Below are positions 26,321-35,594 of a stretch of DNA of 64,000 nt, in pieces. Numbering within the stretch: position 1 is the stretch's first letter; the number at the start of each line of letters is the position of its first letter. Source of the stretch: JALYUM01 sp036688685 (GTDB taxonomy: Bacteria > Pseudomonadota > Gammaproteobacteria > Burkholderiales > Burkholderiaceae_D); NCBI RefSeq assembly GCF_036688685.1, contig NZ_JAQQPS010000008.1, positions 168,248 through 232,247 of the forward strand, written 5' to 3'. Both the position numbers and the translations under genes were made by a program. Below the pieces are notes generated by a model. The model was not told the origin of the DNA. It did no database searches and saw only the letters and a list, made by a program, of their open reading frames with translations.

Positions 26321-29125
26321 ATGGAAAACATGAACGACCTGGTCGACCTGATGTTCTCGGGCCAGCAGTTCGACACCTTGCACCGCGCCTTGCGCCTGCG
26401 GATCGCCTTCCCGGACGGCATCTCCGATTGCGTCTTGCTGCCCCAGCGCGTGCACGGCGCCGAGTCGATGTGCGGCGGCATCGCCTACACGATCTTGTGC
26501 GTGTCGGCCTCGAGCGACCTGCCCCTGAAAAGTTTTATTGGACTGGCGGCCGAGCTGCAACTGGTGACCGACACGGGCGAGCTACACGGCGTCTGCGGCC
26601 TGATCACGGAAGCTGCTTCCGGCCAGAGCGACGGCGGCCTGGCCACCTACCAGCTGGTCTTGCGCGATGCTTTTTCCAGCGTGATGGCGCTGGGCGCCAA
26701 CACGCGCGTGTTCATCGACAAGAACGAAATCGAGATTGCCGCCATCGTGCTTGCCGGCTGGCGCGAACGCAGCCCGCTGCTGGCCGCTGCCTTCGACTAC
26801 AAACTTTCCGTCGAAATGGCGCAGCAACAGTTCCCGCAACGCGCCTTTACGCGCCAAGACAACGAGTCCGATTGGGCCTTCCTGACGCGTCTGTTCAAGC
26901 GGCGCGGCATTGCCTGGTTCGTGCGACCCGGGCGCGCCATGCCGGGCGAAGACGATGATGACGACAACGGCGCGCCGGTGCACACCCTGGTGCTGTTCGT
27001 CGAGCAGTTGCGCCTGCCACAAAACGCCGCCGGCACCGTGCGCTACCACCGCGCCGACGGCACCGAGGAACATGACAGCGTCACTGCCTGGCGCGCGGTA
27101 CGCACGCTGGGGCGCGGCAGCGTGTCGCGCTTCAGCTGGGATTACGACGACCCGCTGGCAACCCCCTTCATGGCGGCCGGCGCGCGCAGCCGCCAGGACC
27201 AGGGCCAGCGCGGCAACCGCATCGCCATCGACATCAACGACTACCGCATCGACCCGCCGCATGTGGGCGATACCAACGCCGACCACATCGATTTGACCAG
27301 CGCGCGCATGGCCGGCCACGACTACGCCGTTAAATCCTTTCATGGCGAAGGCACGGTGCGCGACCTGCGCGTGGGCGAATGGATCACGCTCGACGGCCAT
27401 CCCGAGATCGACCGCCACGACGACGAGGCTCGCCAGTTCATCGTTACGGCGTTCCAACTTGCGGCGCGCAACAACCTGCCCAAAGCGCTCAACGGGCGCG
27501 TCGAGCGCCTGTTCGCGCGCAGCCGCTGGCATGGCGCGCAGGATAATGGCATTGCCGAACTGATCGACACCGAGGCGCAGCCGTTCCGGATTCACTTCAC
27601 CTGTTCGCGGCGCAGCATCCGCATCGTGCCGCCCTACGATGCGCGCGTGGACGTGCCGTCGGCGCGCCTGCACAGCGCTATCGTGGTCGGCCCGGAAGGG
27701 AAGACCGTTCACTGCGACGACCTTGGCCGCATCAAGATCCGCTTTCCGGGTACGCGTGCGGTAGACCACCAGCATGCCGGTGGCGCCGGCGCCTCCGGCA
27801 CCGACACCGATTCCGCGTGGGTGCGCCTGGCCATGCCCTGGGCCGGCAACGGGCCGGGCAGTTTCAACCAGTTCGGCGCCGTGTTCCTGCCCCGTGCCGG
27901 CAGCGAAGTGCTGATTGACTACATCGACAGCGATCCGGACCGCCCGGTGATCGTCGGCCAGTTGTACAACCAGGCCGGCATGCCCGCAGCACTCAGTTCG
28001 CGTGGCGCCTTGCCGGGCAACCGTTACCTGGCCGGCTTGCGCAGCCGCGAGGTGCGCGGCGCGCGCGGCAACCAGCTGCGCCTGGACGACACGCCCGAAC
28101 AGATCAGCGCCCAGCTGGCCAGCGACCATGGCGCCAGCGCGCTCAATCTCGGGTGGCTCAGCACGGAGCGGGCCGATGGCGCAGGCCAGCCGCGCGGGGA
28201 GGGGGCGGAGTTGCGCAGCGATCAGGCGGTGGCGCTACGAGCCCGTCATGGCATTTTTCTCACGGCATCGTCCGCATCGAATGCCGAGGCTGCGCAACTA
28301 GAGCGCACAAACTTGATCGATAGTGCCGAGGCCGCGGTGAGCGTTACCCAGGAACTTTCCGACTCTGCTGCCGCGCACAGCGTTGACTCGGCCGAAGGCG
28401 AGCAGCTTGGCGAACTTCTCGGCGCTGTACGCAATTGGCACAGTGGCTCGAATGTCGCTCCGCGTGAAGCGCAGGCTGGCGGACGGCCGATCGTGGCGGC
28501 CAGCGCCGAGGCGGGCATGCTGCTTGCCAGCACCGACAATCTGGCGCTTGCTGCGAAGACGCGGATTGACATCGCCAGCATTGCCGACACGCAGCTCTCA
28601 GCCGGGCGCAGCCTGTTCTTGCGCGCCGCCTGCGGCCTGAATCTGGTTGCCTTCAAACTCGGCATGAAACTGGTGGCGGCCGCTGGCAACTTGCGCATCG
28701 AGGCGCACGACGGCGACATCGTGATCACGTGCCCCAAGAAAATCCGGATTGTGGCAGGTGAAGGCATCGACATCGAAGCAATGAAGGTCAAGGTCGTGGC
28801 GCAGGGCGTCCAGGCCGACTTTGGCGGCGGCGCCATCACGCAGCAAAGTTCCGGGGCGCACACCATCAAGGCATCGTGCTTCGACCAGCTGGGCGCCGGC
28901 GACGCGACGCCGGAGGGCGTCAAGCTCCCGGTGTCGAGTATGAACCATGACCAGCAGGTGCAACTGGTCGACATGATCTCGTGCGAACCGGCACCGAAGC
29001 GGAAGTACCGGATTACGACTGGAGACGGCGCGGTGATCGAAGGTGTTAGCGATGACGCAGGGATGACCGAGCGCTTCACGGACCAGTCCGCCTTTTCCCC
29101 TTACAAAATCGAACTGCTCGACTGA
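26321..29125 (+). CDS. vgrG: VgrG spike protein with DUF2345 and a C-terminal extension
   Basis: The 934-residue VgrG forms the trimeric needle tip of the T6SS. In order: gp27-like base (about 1-400, with a disordered DDDDNG acidic loop near 207-212); the gp5 OB-fold (about 450-560, HCDDLGRIKIRFPGTR and EVLIDYIDSDPDRPVIVGQLYN); a Ser/Ala/Glu-rich linker; a DUF2345 beta-helix (about 725-825, ending PKKIRIVAGEGIDIEAMKVK); and a further ~100-residue tail. The tail may recruit or carry the downstream lipase. It is followed after 10 bp by the effector gene. Confidence 0.95.
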   Translation: MENMNDLVDLMFSGQQFDTLHRALRLRIAFPDGISDCVLLPQRVHGAESMCGGIAYTILCVSASSDLPLKSFIGLAAELQLVTDTGELHGVCGLITEAASGQSDGGLATYQLVLRDAFSSVMALGANTRVFIDKNEIEIAAIVLAGWRERSPLLAAAFDYKLSVEMAQQQFPQRAFTRQDNESDWAFLTRLFKRRGIAWFVRPGRAMPGEDDDDDNGAPVHTLVLFVEQLRLPQNAAGTVRYHRADGTEEHDSVTAWRAVRTLGRGSVSRFSWDYDDPLATPFMAAGARSRQDQGQRGNRIAIDINDYRIDPPHVGDTNADHIDLTSARMAGHDYAVKSFHGEGTVRDLRVGEWITLDGHPEIDRHDDEARQFIVTAFQLAARNNLPKALNGRVERLFARSRWHGAQDNGIAELIDTEAQPFRIHFTCSRRSIRIVPPYDARVDVPSARLHSAIVVGPEGKTVHCDDLGRIKIRFPGTRAVDHQHAGGAGASGTDTDSAWVRLAMPWAGNGPGSFNQFGAVFLPRAGSEVLIDYIDSDPDRPVIVGQLYNQAGMPAALSSRGALPGNRYLAGLRSREVRGARGNQLRLDDTPEQISAQLASDHGASALNLGWLSTERADGAGQPRGEGAELRSDQAVALRARHGIFLTASSASNAEAAQLERTNLIDSAEAAVSVTQELSDSAAAHSVDSAEGEQLGELLGAVRNWHSGSNVAPREAQAGGRPIVAASAEAGMLLASTDNLALAAKTRIDIASIADTQLSAGRSLFLRAACGLNLVAFKLGMKLVAAAGNLRIEAHDGDIVITCPKKIRIVAGEGIDIEAMKVKVVAQGVQADFGGGAITQQSSGAHTIKASCFDQLGAGDATPEGVKLPVSSMNHDQQVQLVDMISCEPAPKRKYRITTGDGAVIEGVSDDAGMTERFTDQSAFSPYKIELLD

Positions 29126-29135
29126 AAGGACCATC

Positions 29136-30992
29136 ATGGCACATGGCGCGACACTTCCTGTCCAACCTGAAACAGGCGGCAAAGTTGCCGAAGGTTACAG
29201 CACTCCAAAGGCCGACCAGCTGGTACAGCGCATGGTCATACCGCCGAAAAGAGTCCTGCCGATTGTTTTCTTGCCCGGCATCATGGGCTCCAATCTGCGC
29301 ATGAGCGCGGCGCGGCAGGCGCTGCTCAAGAAATCGAACAATATGGCATGGCGCCCTGAGGACAAGACCGAATCAAAAGCGCTAATTAATGCCTCGGCGG
29401 CAAGGCGGCAATCGCAACTCGATCCGGACACAACCGAGGTCGATATCTACGACCCGATCACCAACCCCACCGGCGATGAAAGCGAAACGTCGTACGAGCG
29501 CCACGATAACGTCAAGCTTGGCTCGTACTATGTGGGAGTCGGCATCAATACGCCTCTGTTAGTGAGCGACGACAGGAGGGCGGCAAACAGCAGGACTCGC
29601 GAACAGAAGGCACGCGAGCGCGGTTGGGGCGAAGTTTATTACAGCAGCTATCGCGAATTGCTGGAAATGTGCGAAGCGCACCTTAATCAGCCTTACGTCC
29701 GTCCCGGTCAACCGACGGCATGGTGGAAAAGCGAGATGCTCGGAATATCCCCGCAGACTTGGCAAGCCCTGCGCGAGTTCAATCTGGCGCCACTCGATGA
29801 ACCCATGCTCAGGCAAGCCGTAACGGGTTGCTGGTTTCCCGTGCACGCGATGGGCTACAACTGGCTCCGTTCAAACCAGAAATCTGGAAAGGAAATCGCC
29901 ACGCGCATCGAGGCGCTGATCAAGCGCTATCTCGCGCAGGGCTTTCAGTGCGAGAAGGTCATCATCGTCACGCATTCGATGGGCGGGCTGGTGGCGCGGG
30001 CGCTGATTCATCCGGACATGGGGAACTTAAAGGAGAAGGTGCTGGGCATGGTGCATGGCGTGATGCCAGCCACAGGCGCTGGTGCCAGCTACAAGCGCAT
30101 GCGCTGTGGATTCGAGGGATGGATGCTGGATATAGGCTCCAAAGTGTGCGGCAACACCGGTTCGGAAGTTACCGCCATATTGGGCAATGCGCAGGGTGGG
30201 CTGGAACTTTTGCCAAGCCAGGCTTATGGCAATGCATGGCTCCAAGTGCGCCATCAGGATTCCATTCTGCTGAGCTTGCCCAAGGACGGTGACCCCTATA
30301 AAGAGATCTACAAAATTAAAAATAAATGGTATGGCCTGGTTTATGACGAGAAGTGGTTAAATCCAGCTCGCCTGGAAAACCGAAACTTAGCCAGAACACA
30401 CAGCTTGCTGGATGCAGCGAAAGCTTTCCACAACGCCATCGAAAATACATTTCATGACCAAAGCTATGCGCATTACGGCAACGATCTTACGCGTCGTGCA
30501 TGGCGCCACGTGCTGTGGGACATTTCGCTCCCGGTCGCGCCTGGGCAGATTGACCTATTACGTTTGTCCGTTGACAGCCTCCAGGGCGAACTGACACTGA
30601 CCGATCCGAGCAGGCGGCCGAATCCCATCAGCCCGGCGACCGGTCAGCTCAAACCGCCCCCGGCGCCTGATTCGCGCACCTCGATCTTGCCGCCTGCATC
30701 CGGTCTGAGTGACTTGACCGGGCCAGTCACTTCCGCCGGCCCAGCAAAGGGGGCCGTCAAACTTCCTTCGGTGCCGAATTCGCTCACCGCGATCTTGCGG
30801 CCGGCAACCGATGCGGGTGACATGACCGTACCTGTCCATTCAGCCGACAGTCAACACGCGAGCGGGAAGTTCAAAGGCATTTTCAGGCAGACCGGTTATG
30901 AACATCAGTCCAGTTATTCAGACAATGGCGCCTTGCGCAGCACGCTCTACAGCATCGTCCAAATTGCCCGCACCATGACCTGGAGTAAATAA
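29136..30992 (+). CDS. Type VI lipase effector (Tle family, alpha/beta hydrolase)
   Basis: The 618-residue protein is an alpha/beta hydrolase. PIVFLPGIMGSNLR supplies the oxyanion region, and the nucleophile elbow reads VTHSMGGL with S281. The position after vgrG, and the following gene that resembles Tli4 immunity proteins, point to a Tle-type phospholipase injected into competitors, probably Tle4-like. Near residues 505-576 two 36-residue Pro/Ser-rich repeats lie in tandem. Its TAA shares one base with the ATG of the next gene. Base composition is less GC-rich than neighbours, suggesting recent acquisition. The acid and histidine of the triad could not be pinned down by eye. Confidence 0.85.
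   Translation: MAHGATLPVQPETGGKVAEGYSTPKADQLVQRMVIPPKRVLPIVFLPGIMGSNLRMSAARQALLKKSNNMAWRPEDKTESKALINASAARRQSQLDPDTTEVDIYDPITNPTGDESETSYERHDNVKLGSYYVGVGINTPLLVSDDRRAANSRTREQKARERGWGEVYYSSYRELLEMCEAHLNQPYVRPGQPTAWWKSEMLGISPQTWQALREFNLAPLDEPMLRQAVTGCWFPVHAMGYNWLRSNQKSGKEIATRIEALIKRYLAQGFQCEKVIIVTHSMGGLVARALIHPDMGNLKEKVLGMVHGVMPATGAGASYKRMRCGFEGWMLDIGSKVCGNTGSEVTAILGNAQGGLELLPSQAYGNAWLQVRHQDSILLSLPKDGDPYKEIYKIKNKWYGLVYDEKWLNPARLENRNLARTHSLLDAAKAFHNAIENTFHDQSYAHYGNDLTRRAWRHVLWDISLPVAPGQIDLLRLSVDSLQGELTLTDPSRRPNPISPATGQLKPPPAPDSRTSILPPASGLSDLTGPVTSAGPAKGAVKLPSVPNSLTAILRPATDAGDMTVPVHSADSQHASGKFKGIFRQTGYEHQSSYSDNGALRSTLYSIVQIARTMTWSK
30648..30863 (+). repeat. Two tandem 108-base repeats inside the lipase effector gene
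   Basis: Bases 30648-30755 and 30756-30863 encode two diverged copies of a 36-residue Pro/Ser/Ala-rich unit (KPPPAPDSRTSILPPA... and KLPSVPNSLTAILRPA...). Confidence 0.75.
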
Positions 30993-32086
30993 TGAAACAA
31001 GCTCTGCGTTCCCGTTTTTTTGCACTCACCTGCACTGCCTTGATCGGCGCGTCGCTTGCAGGCGCCGCTCCCCGCGCACCTGACAATCTCAAAAGGGCCA
31101 ATATGACTACGCAATCTGCGCGTGTGGAAAAAATTTTTGCGAAAATCAAGCCTGTATGTTTCGGCCGTTTCGTCATCGATGTACCCGAGACGGCGACCGT
31201 CGTCTTCGGACGCATGACGGTCGATTTCGAGATCGGCCACTTTCCTGGCGAGGCCAGCATGGCCGACAAGCATATCGCCAAGCAAGTGTTGAAACTCGAA
31301 AAAGAAGATTTCCTTTATAAAGATATGAACAAGCCAGGGTCTCTGTACGGTCAAGTTTTAAATGACGGCGTTCCTGGCCAAAAAACTTTTATAGGTGCGG
31401 GTGACGACAGCTATCGTCTTTCCTCATACGTTCCTGTAGGGTCGGATCTATTTGTGTTTGAGTCCAATAGTCTTCCGGATACAGCAGCAGTCAAAAAGAG
31501 AGTTGCTAAAGCTGGGTATTTTGGAAGTCAACTACGCTTCCGTGCAGAAAACGACATTCCTTTGGAGCGCGGCATCTGCCTTGAAGGTGGCTTTATCAGT
31601 CTCAACCCGACTTTTGAAAACATCTCCATGGGGGTTCGGCTGGCCGAATTGCCGGATGTGCATTTATCGATCAGCACCCTGAAAAACGGCGACGAGCCGG
31701 ACGAGTACTCAAAACTGGAATTCCGGTTAAAGGGGGCGGAGCAGAACGCGATTCAGGCGGGCAAGGGCGAACTGTACCAGCGCATCAAGTTCTTGCGGCG
31801 CGCACCGCGCCAGATGGGGGACTGGATCGGTGAAGAAGCATTGGCCCGTATGCCCGCCGAAAAAGGCGGTTTCGCGACCCACCAGTTTGTGTTCTATGCA
31901 ATGGGTGCCGCCAACGATATCCTGCTGCCCGTCGCCGATGTCCAGCTCGATACGGGTGTGTCCGGCAATGCGACAAAAGCCAGGCCACCCAGCGTGACCG
32001 ACAACGAAGCGATCGCGATTTGGGATCGTTTGACCGGCTCAATTCGCGCGCGACCGACGACGCCTGTGATAAGCGCCAAAAAATAG
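30992..32086 (+). CDS. Tli4-type immunity protein for the lipase effector
   Basis: The 364-residue protein starts with a Sec signal peptide (ALTCTALIGASLAGA) and so is periplasmic, where a self-delivered lipase would act. The CFGRFVIDVPETA segment and the late RMPAEKGGFATHQFVFYA and WDRLTGSI stretches resemble the Tli4 family, cognate inhibitors of Tle4 lipases. Its ATG overlaps the effector stop by one base, which fits an effector-immunity pair. The middle is noticeably AT-richer than the rest of the island. Identification rests on recalled family features plus context. Confidence 0.78.
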   Translation: MKQALRSRFFALTCTALIGASLAGAAPRAPDNLKRANMTTQSARVEKIFAKIKPVCFGRFVIDVPETATVVFGRMTVDFEIGHFPGEASMADKHIAKQVLKLEKEDFLYKDMNKPGSLYGQVLNDGVPGQKTFIGAGDDSYRLSSYVPVGSDLFVFESNSLPDTAAVKKRVAKAGYFGSQLRFRAENDIPLERGICLEGGFISLNPTFENISMGVRLAELPDVHLSISTLKNGDEPDEYSKLEFRLKGAEQNAIQAGKGELYQRIKFLRRAPRQMGDWIGEEALARMPAEKGGFATHQFVFYAMGAANDILLPVADVQLDTGVSGNATKARPPSVTDNEAIAIWDRLTGSIRARPTTPVISAKK

Positions 32087-32233
32087 TCGGTTCCCCCATT
32101 CGTCGGCAGAAACGCGGTAAAGGCAGTCATGCTGCCGGCAGAACGCGATGGGGCTGTATCACTGAACGGTGCCGTCAGGTGTACGCAACGGCACTGACCA
32201 TCACGGTGTCACACACGCGATCAAGGAGACTGC

Positions 32234-32500
32234 ATGGCCAACGTTATCCGTTTGGGCGACCCTACGTCGCACGGTGGACTGGTTGTCGATTGCTGCGCGA
32301 CCAGCGTCAAGGCGGGCGGCAAACCGATGGCCGTGGTGGGCGACAAGGTCATTTGTCCGGTGCGGGGGCATACGAATTGCACGATTGCCACCGGCAACGC
32401 GCGGCACCGCATCGACGGCAAGGCTGTCGCCTATGAAGGCGATACAACAAGCTGTGGGGCGGTTCTGCAGTCGACATATTCGTGCTTTTCGATTTCGTAA
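32234..32500 (+). CDS. PAAR-domain spike tip protein
   Basis: The 88-residue protein is a complete single PAAR domain, the conical zinc-binding cap on VgrG. It begins MANVIRLGDPTSHGG, and has Cys/His candidates for zinc (H13, C20, C41, H45, C48 region) and the GDKVICPVRGH and TSCGAVLQS motifs. An AAGGAGA ribosome site lies five bases before the ATG. It stands 147 bp after the immunity gene and probably caps the VgrG encoded upstream. Confidence 0.9.
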   Translation: MANVIRLGDPTSHGGLVVDCCATSVKAGGKPMAVVGDKVICPVRGHTNCTIATGNARHRIDGKAVAYEGDTTSCGAVLQSTYSCFSIS

Positions 32501-32506
32501 TACGGC

Positions 32507-32662
32507 ATGTCCGCGCCGATGACGAGCGTGTTGTGTACCTGTCCAAACGCCACGCCGTCGCATACCCTGGTGCTGTTCTACGAGCAGCGCCATCACGACA
32601 CCAAAGTCGCCTACCACAGCGACGTGACAGTCTGTGGCGCGAAACTGGTTTCGACAATTTGA
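32507..32662 (+). pseudogene. Decayed PAAR/VgrG-like fragment
   Basis: A 51-codon frame starts just after the PAAR gene. Its second half (VAYHSDVTVCGAKLVSTI) is a diverged copy of the end of the PAAR protein (VAYEGDTTSCGAVLQSTY). The part before it (HTLVLFYEQ) resembles VgrG near residues 219-227 (HTLVLFVEQ). It has no good ribosome site and looks like the remains of an older tip gene. Confidence 0.55.
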
Positions 32663-32733
32663 ACAGGCACTGACGTCGCCGCGAGCCTCCGTGGTTTTCT
32701 TGATGCGCCTGAAGTTTAAGATAAACTGTCGGC

Positions 32734-33441
32734 ATGGATACTAAAAGCACTGGCCTGACGGCCGAAGAATTATTTGCCCGCAACCGTGAGTGGGCCGCAA
32801 CCATGGTTGCGGAAAACCCGGATTTTTTCAAATCGCTGGCCTCACAGCAGGCCCCCGAATACCTGTGGATCGGCTGCTCGGACAGCCGCGTTCCCGCCAA
32901 TGAATTGCTCGGCATGGCGCCGGGCGAGCTGTTTGTGCATCGGAATATCGCCAACGTGGTGGTGCACTCCGACCTGAATGCGCTGACCGTGCTGCAGTTC
33001 GCCGTGGACGTGTTGAAAGTTAAACACGTGATCGTCTGCGGCCACTACGGCTGCTCAGGCGTGCACGCCGCAATGACCGGCCGCCGCGTGGGCCTTGCCG
33101 ACAACTGGCTGCGCCACGTGCAGGATGTGGCGCACAAATATGATCGCTACCTCGGCGAAGTGGTCGACATTCCGGCCCGCGCCGATCGCCTATGCGAGCT
33201 GAACGTGGCCGAGCAGGTCATCAACGTGGCCCAGACCACCGTCGTGCGCGACGCCTGGGAGCGCGGGCAGGAACTGACCATCCATAGCTGGGTGTACGGC
33301 CTGTCGGACGGCTTGTTGCGCGACCTGGGGATGACGGTCAGCAGCCACGATGAAATCGCGTCCAAGCTCGAAGCGCGCTTGCTGGCCTACAAGGTCAAAG
33401 TGGGCCTTGCGGGCGAAGCAGGCATCTTCAGCGGCCGCTAA
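32734..33441 (+). CDS. can: Beta-class carbonic anhydrase
   Basis: Cytosolic carbonic anhydrase interconverts CO2 and bicarbonate. The 235-residue protein has the zinc ligands C48, H104 and C107, and the D50/R52 dyad in the CSDSR motif. The CGHYGCSGV segment is intact. Length is normal for the Can type. It is followed after 37 bp by the MazG-like gene. Not functionally linked to the T6SS island. Confidence 0.96.
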   Translation: MDTKSTGLTAEELFARNREWAATMVAENPDFFKSLASQQAPEYLWIGCSDSRVPANELLGMAPGELFVHRNIANVVVHSDLNALTVLQFAVDVLKVKHVIVCGHYGCSGVHAAMTGRRVGLADNWLRHVQDVAHKYDRYLGEVVDIPARADRLCELNVAEQVINVAQTTVVRDAWERGQELTIHSWVYGLSDGLLRDLGMTVSSHDEIASKLEARLLAYKVKVGLAGEAGIFSGR

Positions 33442-33478
33442 CGACAGCCAGAACGCGCATGACCACCGGAGTTTCACA

Positions 33479-33862
33479 GTGACGCAAGAAAGCGGAGAAT
33501 TTGACCAGCTGCGCGACCTGGTGCGCGTGTTTGTCGACGAGCGCGATTGGGACCAGTTTCATACGCCCAAAAACTTGTCGGCGGCGCTGTCGGTCGAGGC
33601 AGCGGAGTTGCTGGAGCATTTTCAGTGGCTGCGCGACGGACGGATGGACGAACTCGGGCCGGAGAAACTGGTGCAGGTGCGGCACGAGATGGCCGATGTG
33701 CTGGTGTACCTGGTGCGGCTGGCCGATAAACTCGACGTCGATCTGGTGGCGGCGGTGCAGGAGAAGATGGTGCTCAACCGGGCAAAGTATCCAGCCGATC
33801 TGGTGCGCGGCGATGCGCGCAAGTATCACGAGTACAAGTCGATTCCGAAGTCGGACTCGTAG
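33479..33862 (+). CDS. MazG-like nucleotide pyrophosphohydrolase
   Basis: The 127-residue protein belongs to the all-alpha NTP pyrophosphohydrolase group (RS21-C6/dCTPase-like). It has the helix set FHTPKNLSAALSVEAAELLEHFQW and the metal-binding VRHEMADVLVYLVRLAD. It probably cleaves non-canonical dNTPs to limit mutation. The frame is open from 33350 inside can. The GTG at 33479 has a CGGAG ribosome site and gives the family-length protein, so it is taken as the start. Confidence 0.85.
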   Translation: MTQESGEFDQLRDLVRVFVDERDWDQFHTPKNLSAALSVEAAELLEHFQWLRDGRMDELGPEKLVQVRHEMADVLVYLVRLADKLDVDLVAAVQEKMVLNRAKYPADLVRGDARKYHEYKSIPKSDS

Positions 33863-33882
33863 TTTCAACACCATCCTTCTTG

Positions 33883-33965
33883 ACGTCATCCGCGCGGAGG
33901 CGGGGACCCATACGATGCGACTTCGGACGCAGGCTATGGGCCCTCGCCTGCGCGAGGGTGACGGC
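33883..33965. repeat. Dispersed palindromic repeat, copy 1 (inverted pair)
   Basis: Two inverted units (33883-33912 and 33936-33965) share the pattern GTCAYCC...GGGACCCAT and its complement. Related copies occur at 39227-39307 and 42363-42390, always between genes. It sits between convergent genes and may also act as a terminator. Confidence 0.8.
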
Positions 33966-33994
33966 TTTTAGCGCGGAGGTGATCGCAAACGTCG

Positions 33995-35452
33995 TTAAAT
34001 CCCGCTCATCATGATGTACTTGATGACGAGGTAATCCTCCATCCCGTACTTCGATCCTTCGCGCCCTAGTCCCGACTGTTTCACGCCACCAAACGGCGCC
34101 ACCTCGTTCGAAATCAGCCCGGTGTTCACGCCCACCATCCCCGATTCAATTGCCTCGGCCACGCGCCACACCCGCCCGATATCGCGCGCATAGAAATATG
34201 CCGCCAGCCCGAACTCGGTGTCATTGGCCATGGCGATCACTTCTTCTTCGGTTTTAAAACGGAACAGCGGCGCCAGCGGCCCGAAGGTTTCTTCGCGCGC
34301 GACCAGCATGTTCGAGGTCACGCCCGTCAACACGGTCGGCTCGAAAAAGCTGTGCCCCAGCGCATGGCGCTTGCCGCCCAGCGCCAGCGTCGCGCCCTTG
34401 GCCAGCGCATCGGCAATATGCTCCTCGACCTTCTTGACGGCCTTCTCTTCGATCAGCGGCCCCATATTGATACCCGCCCCGGTGCCATCGCCCACCTTCA
34501 GTTTGGACACGGCTGCCACCAGCTTGTCGGCAAACTGTTCATACACACCGTCCTGCACATACAGGCGATTCGCGCACACGCAGGTCTGGCCGTTGTTGCG
34601 GTATTTCGATGCCAGCGCGCCTTCGACGGCGGCATCGAGATCGGCATCATCGAACACGATGAACGGCGCATTGCCGCCCAGTTCGAGCGACAGTTTTTTA
34701 ATGGTCGGCGCGCACTGCTCCATCAGGATGCGGCCGACGGCCGTCGAGCCGGTAAAGCTCAGTTTGCGCACGGTCGGATTGGCACACATCTCGGCGCCGA
34801 TGGATTTCGAGTCGCCCGTGATGACGTTGAACACGCCTTTCGGCACGCCCGCGCGTTCGGCCAGCACGGCCAGCGCGTAGGCCGAAAACGGCGTCAGCTC
34901 GGCCGGCTTCAACACGATCGGGCAACCAGCCGCCAGCGCCGGACCGACTTTGCGGGTGATCATCGCCGCCGGAAAATTCCACGGTGTGATGGCCGCGCAC
35001 ACGCCGATCGGCTCGCGCGTGACGACGATGCGGCTGCCGCGTGCGGGCGACTCGAGCGTGTCGCCGGCGATGCGCTTGGCTTCTTCGCCGAACCATTCCA
35101 GGAACGATGCGGCGTAGGCGATTTCGCCCTTGGCTTCCGCCAGCGGTTTGCCTTGCTCGGCCGTCATGATGGCCGCCAGGTCGTCGGCGTTTTCCAGCAT
35201 CAGGTCGTTCCACTTGCGCAGGATGGCGGCGCGTTCCTTCGCCAGTTTCTTGCGCCAGGCCGGCCAGGCGGCAGCGGCCGCGGCAATCGCGCGTCTGGTT
35301 TCCTCGGCGCCCATGTGCGGCACGGTGCCCAGGTCAAAGCCAGTGGCCGGGTTGATGACGTGAACCGTGTTCGCGTCTTGCGCGTCGCACCATTCGCCGT
35401 CGATAAACGCCTGGTGGCGCAGCAGGGTTGGGTCTTTCAGGTTCAGCATCAT
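33995..35452 (-). CDS. gabD: NAD(P)-dependent succinate-semialdehyde dehydrogenase
   Basis: GabD oxidises succinate semialdehyde to succinate, the last step of GABA breakdown. The 485-residue aldehyde dehydrogenase has ITPWNFPAAM, the FTGSTAVGR cofactor loop, ELGGNAPFIVFDDADLD with the general base, and NNGQTCVCANR with the catalytic cysteine. The sequence is of the GabD type rather than a betaine-aldehyde type. The frame has ATG codons at 35452 and 35449. It is divergent from puuD, which fits a common polyamine/GABA locus. Confidence 0.93.
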   Translation of the reverse strand: MMLNLKDPTLLRHQAFIDGEWCDAQDANTVHVINPATGFDLGTVPHMGAEETRRAIAAAAAAWPAWRKKLAKERAAILRKWNDLMLENADDLAAIMTAEQGKPLAEAKGEIAYAASFLEWFGEEAKRIAGDTLESPARGSRIVVTREPIGVCAAITPWNFPAAMITRKVGPALAAGCPIVLKPAELTPFSAYALAVLAERAGVPKGVFNVITGDSKSIGAEMCANPTVRKLSFTGSTAVGRILMEQCAPTIKKLSLELGGNAPFIVFDDADLDAAVEGALASKYRNNGQTCVCANRLYVQDGVYEQFADKLVAAVSKLKVGDGTGAGINMGPLIEEKAVKKVEEHIADALAKGATLALGGKRHALGHSFFEPTVLTGVTSNMLVAREETFGPLAPLFRFKTEEEVIAMANDTEFGLAAYFYARDIGRVWRVAEAIESGMVGVNTGLISNEVAPFGGVKQSGLGREGSKYGMEDYLVIKYIMMSGI

Positions 35453-35594
35453 GTCCTCATGTTCGGTCGATATCGATGCAATATCCTAGACCTTTTTGCA
35501 AGATGCCGTATGCTGGCCGAGGCTGACGTGTGGGCATGTCAGCACAAATAGGCTTATGATCTTGGCATCAAGCAACCATCTACAAGAGGTAGCC

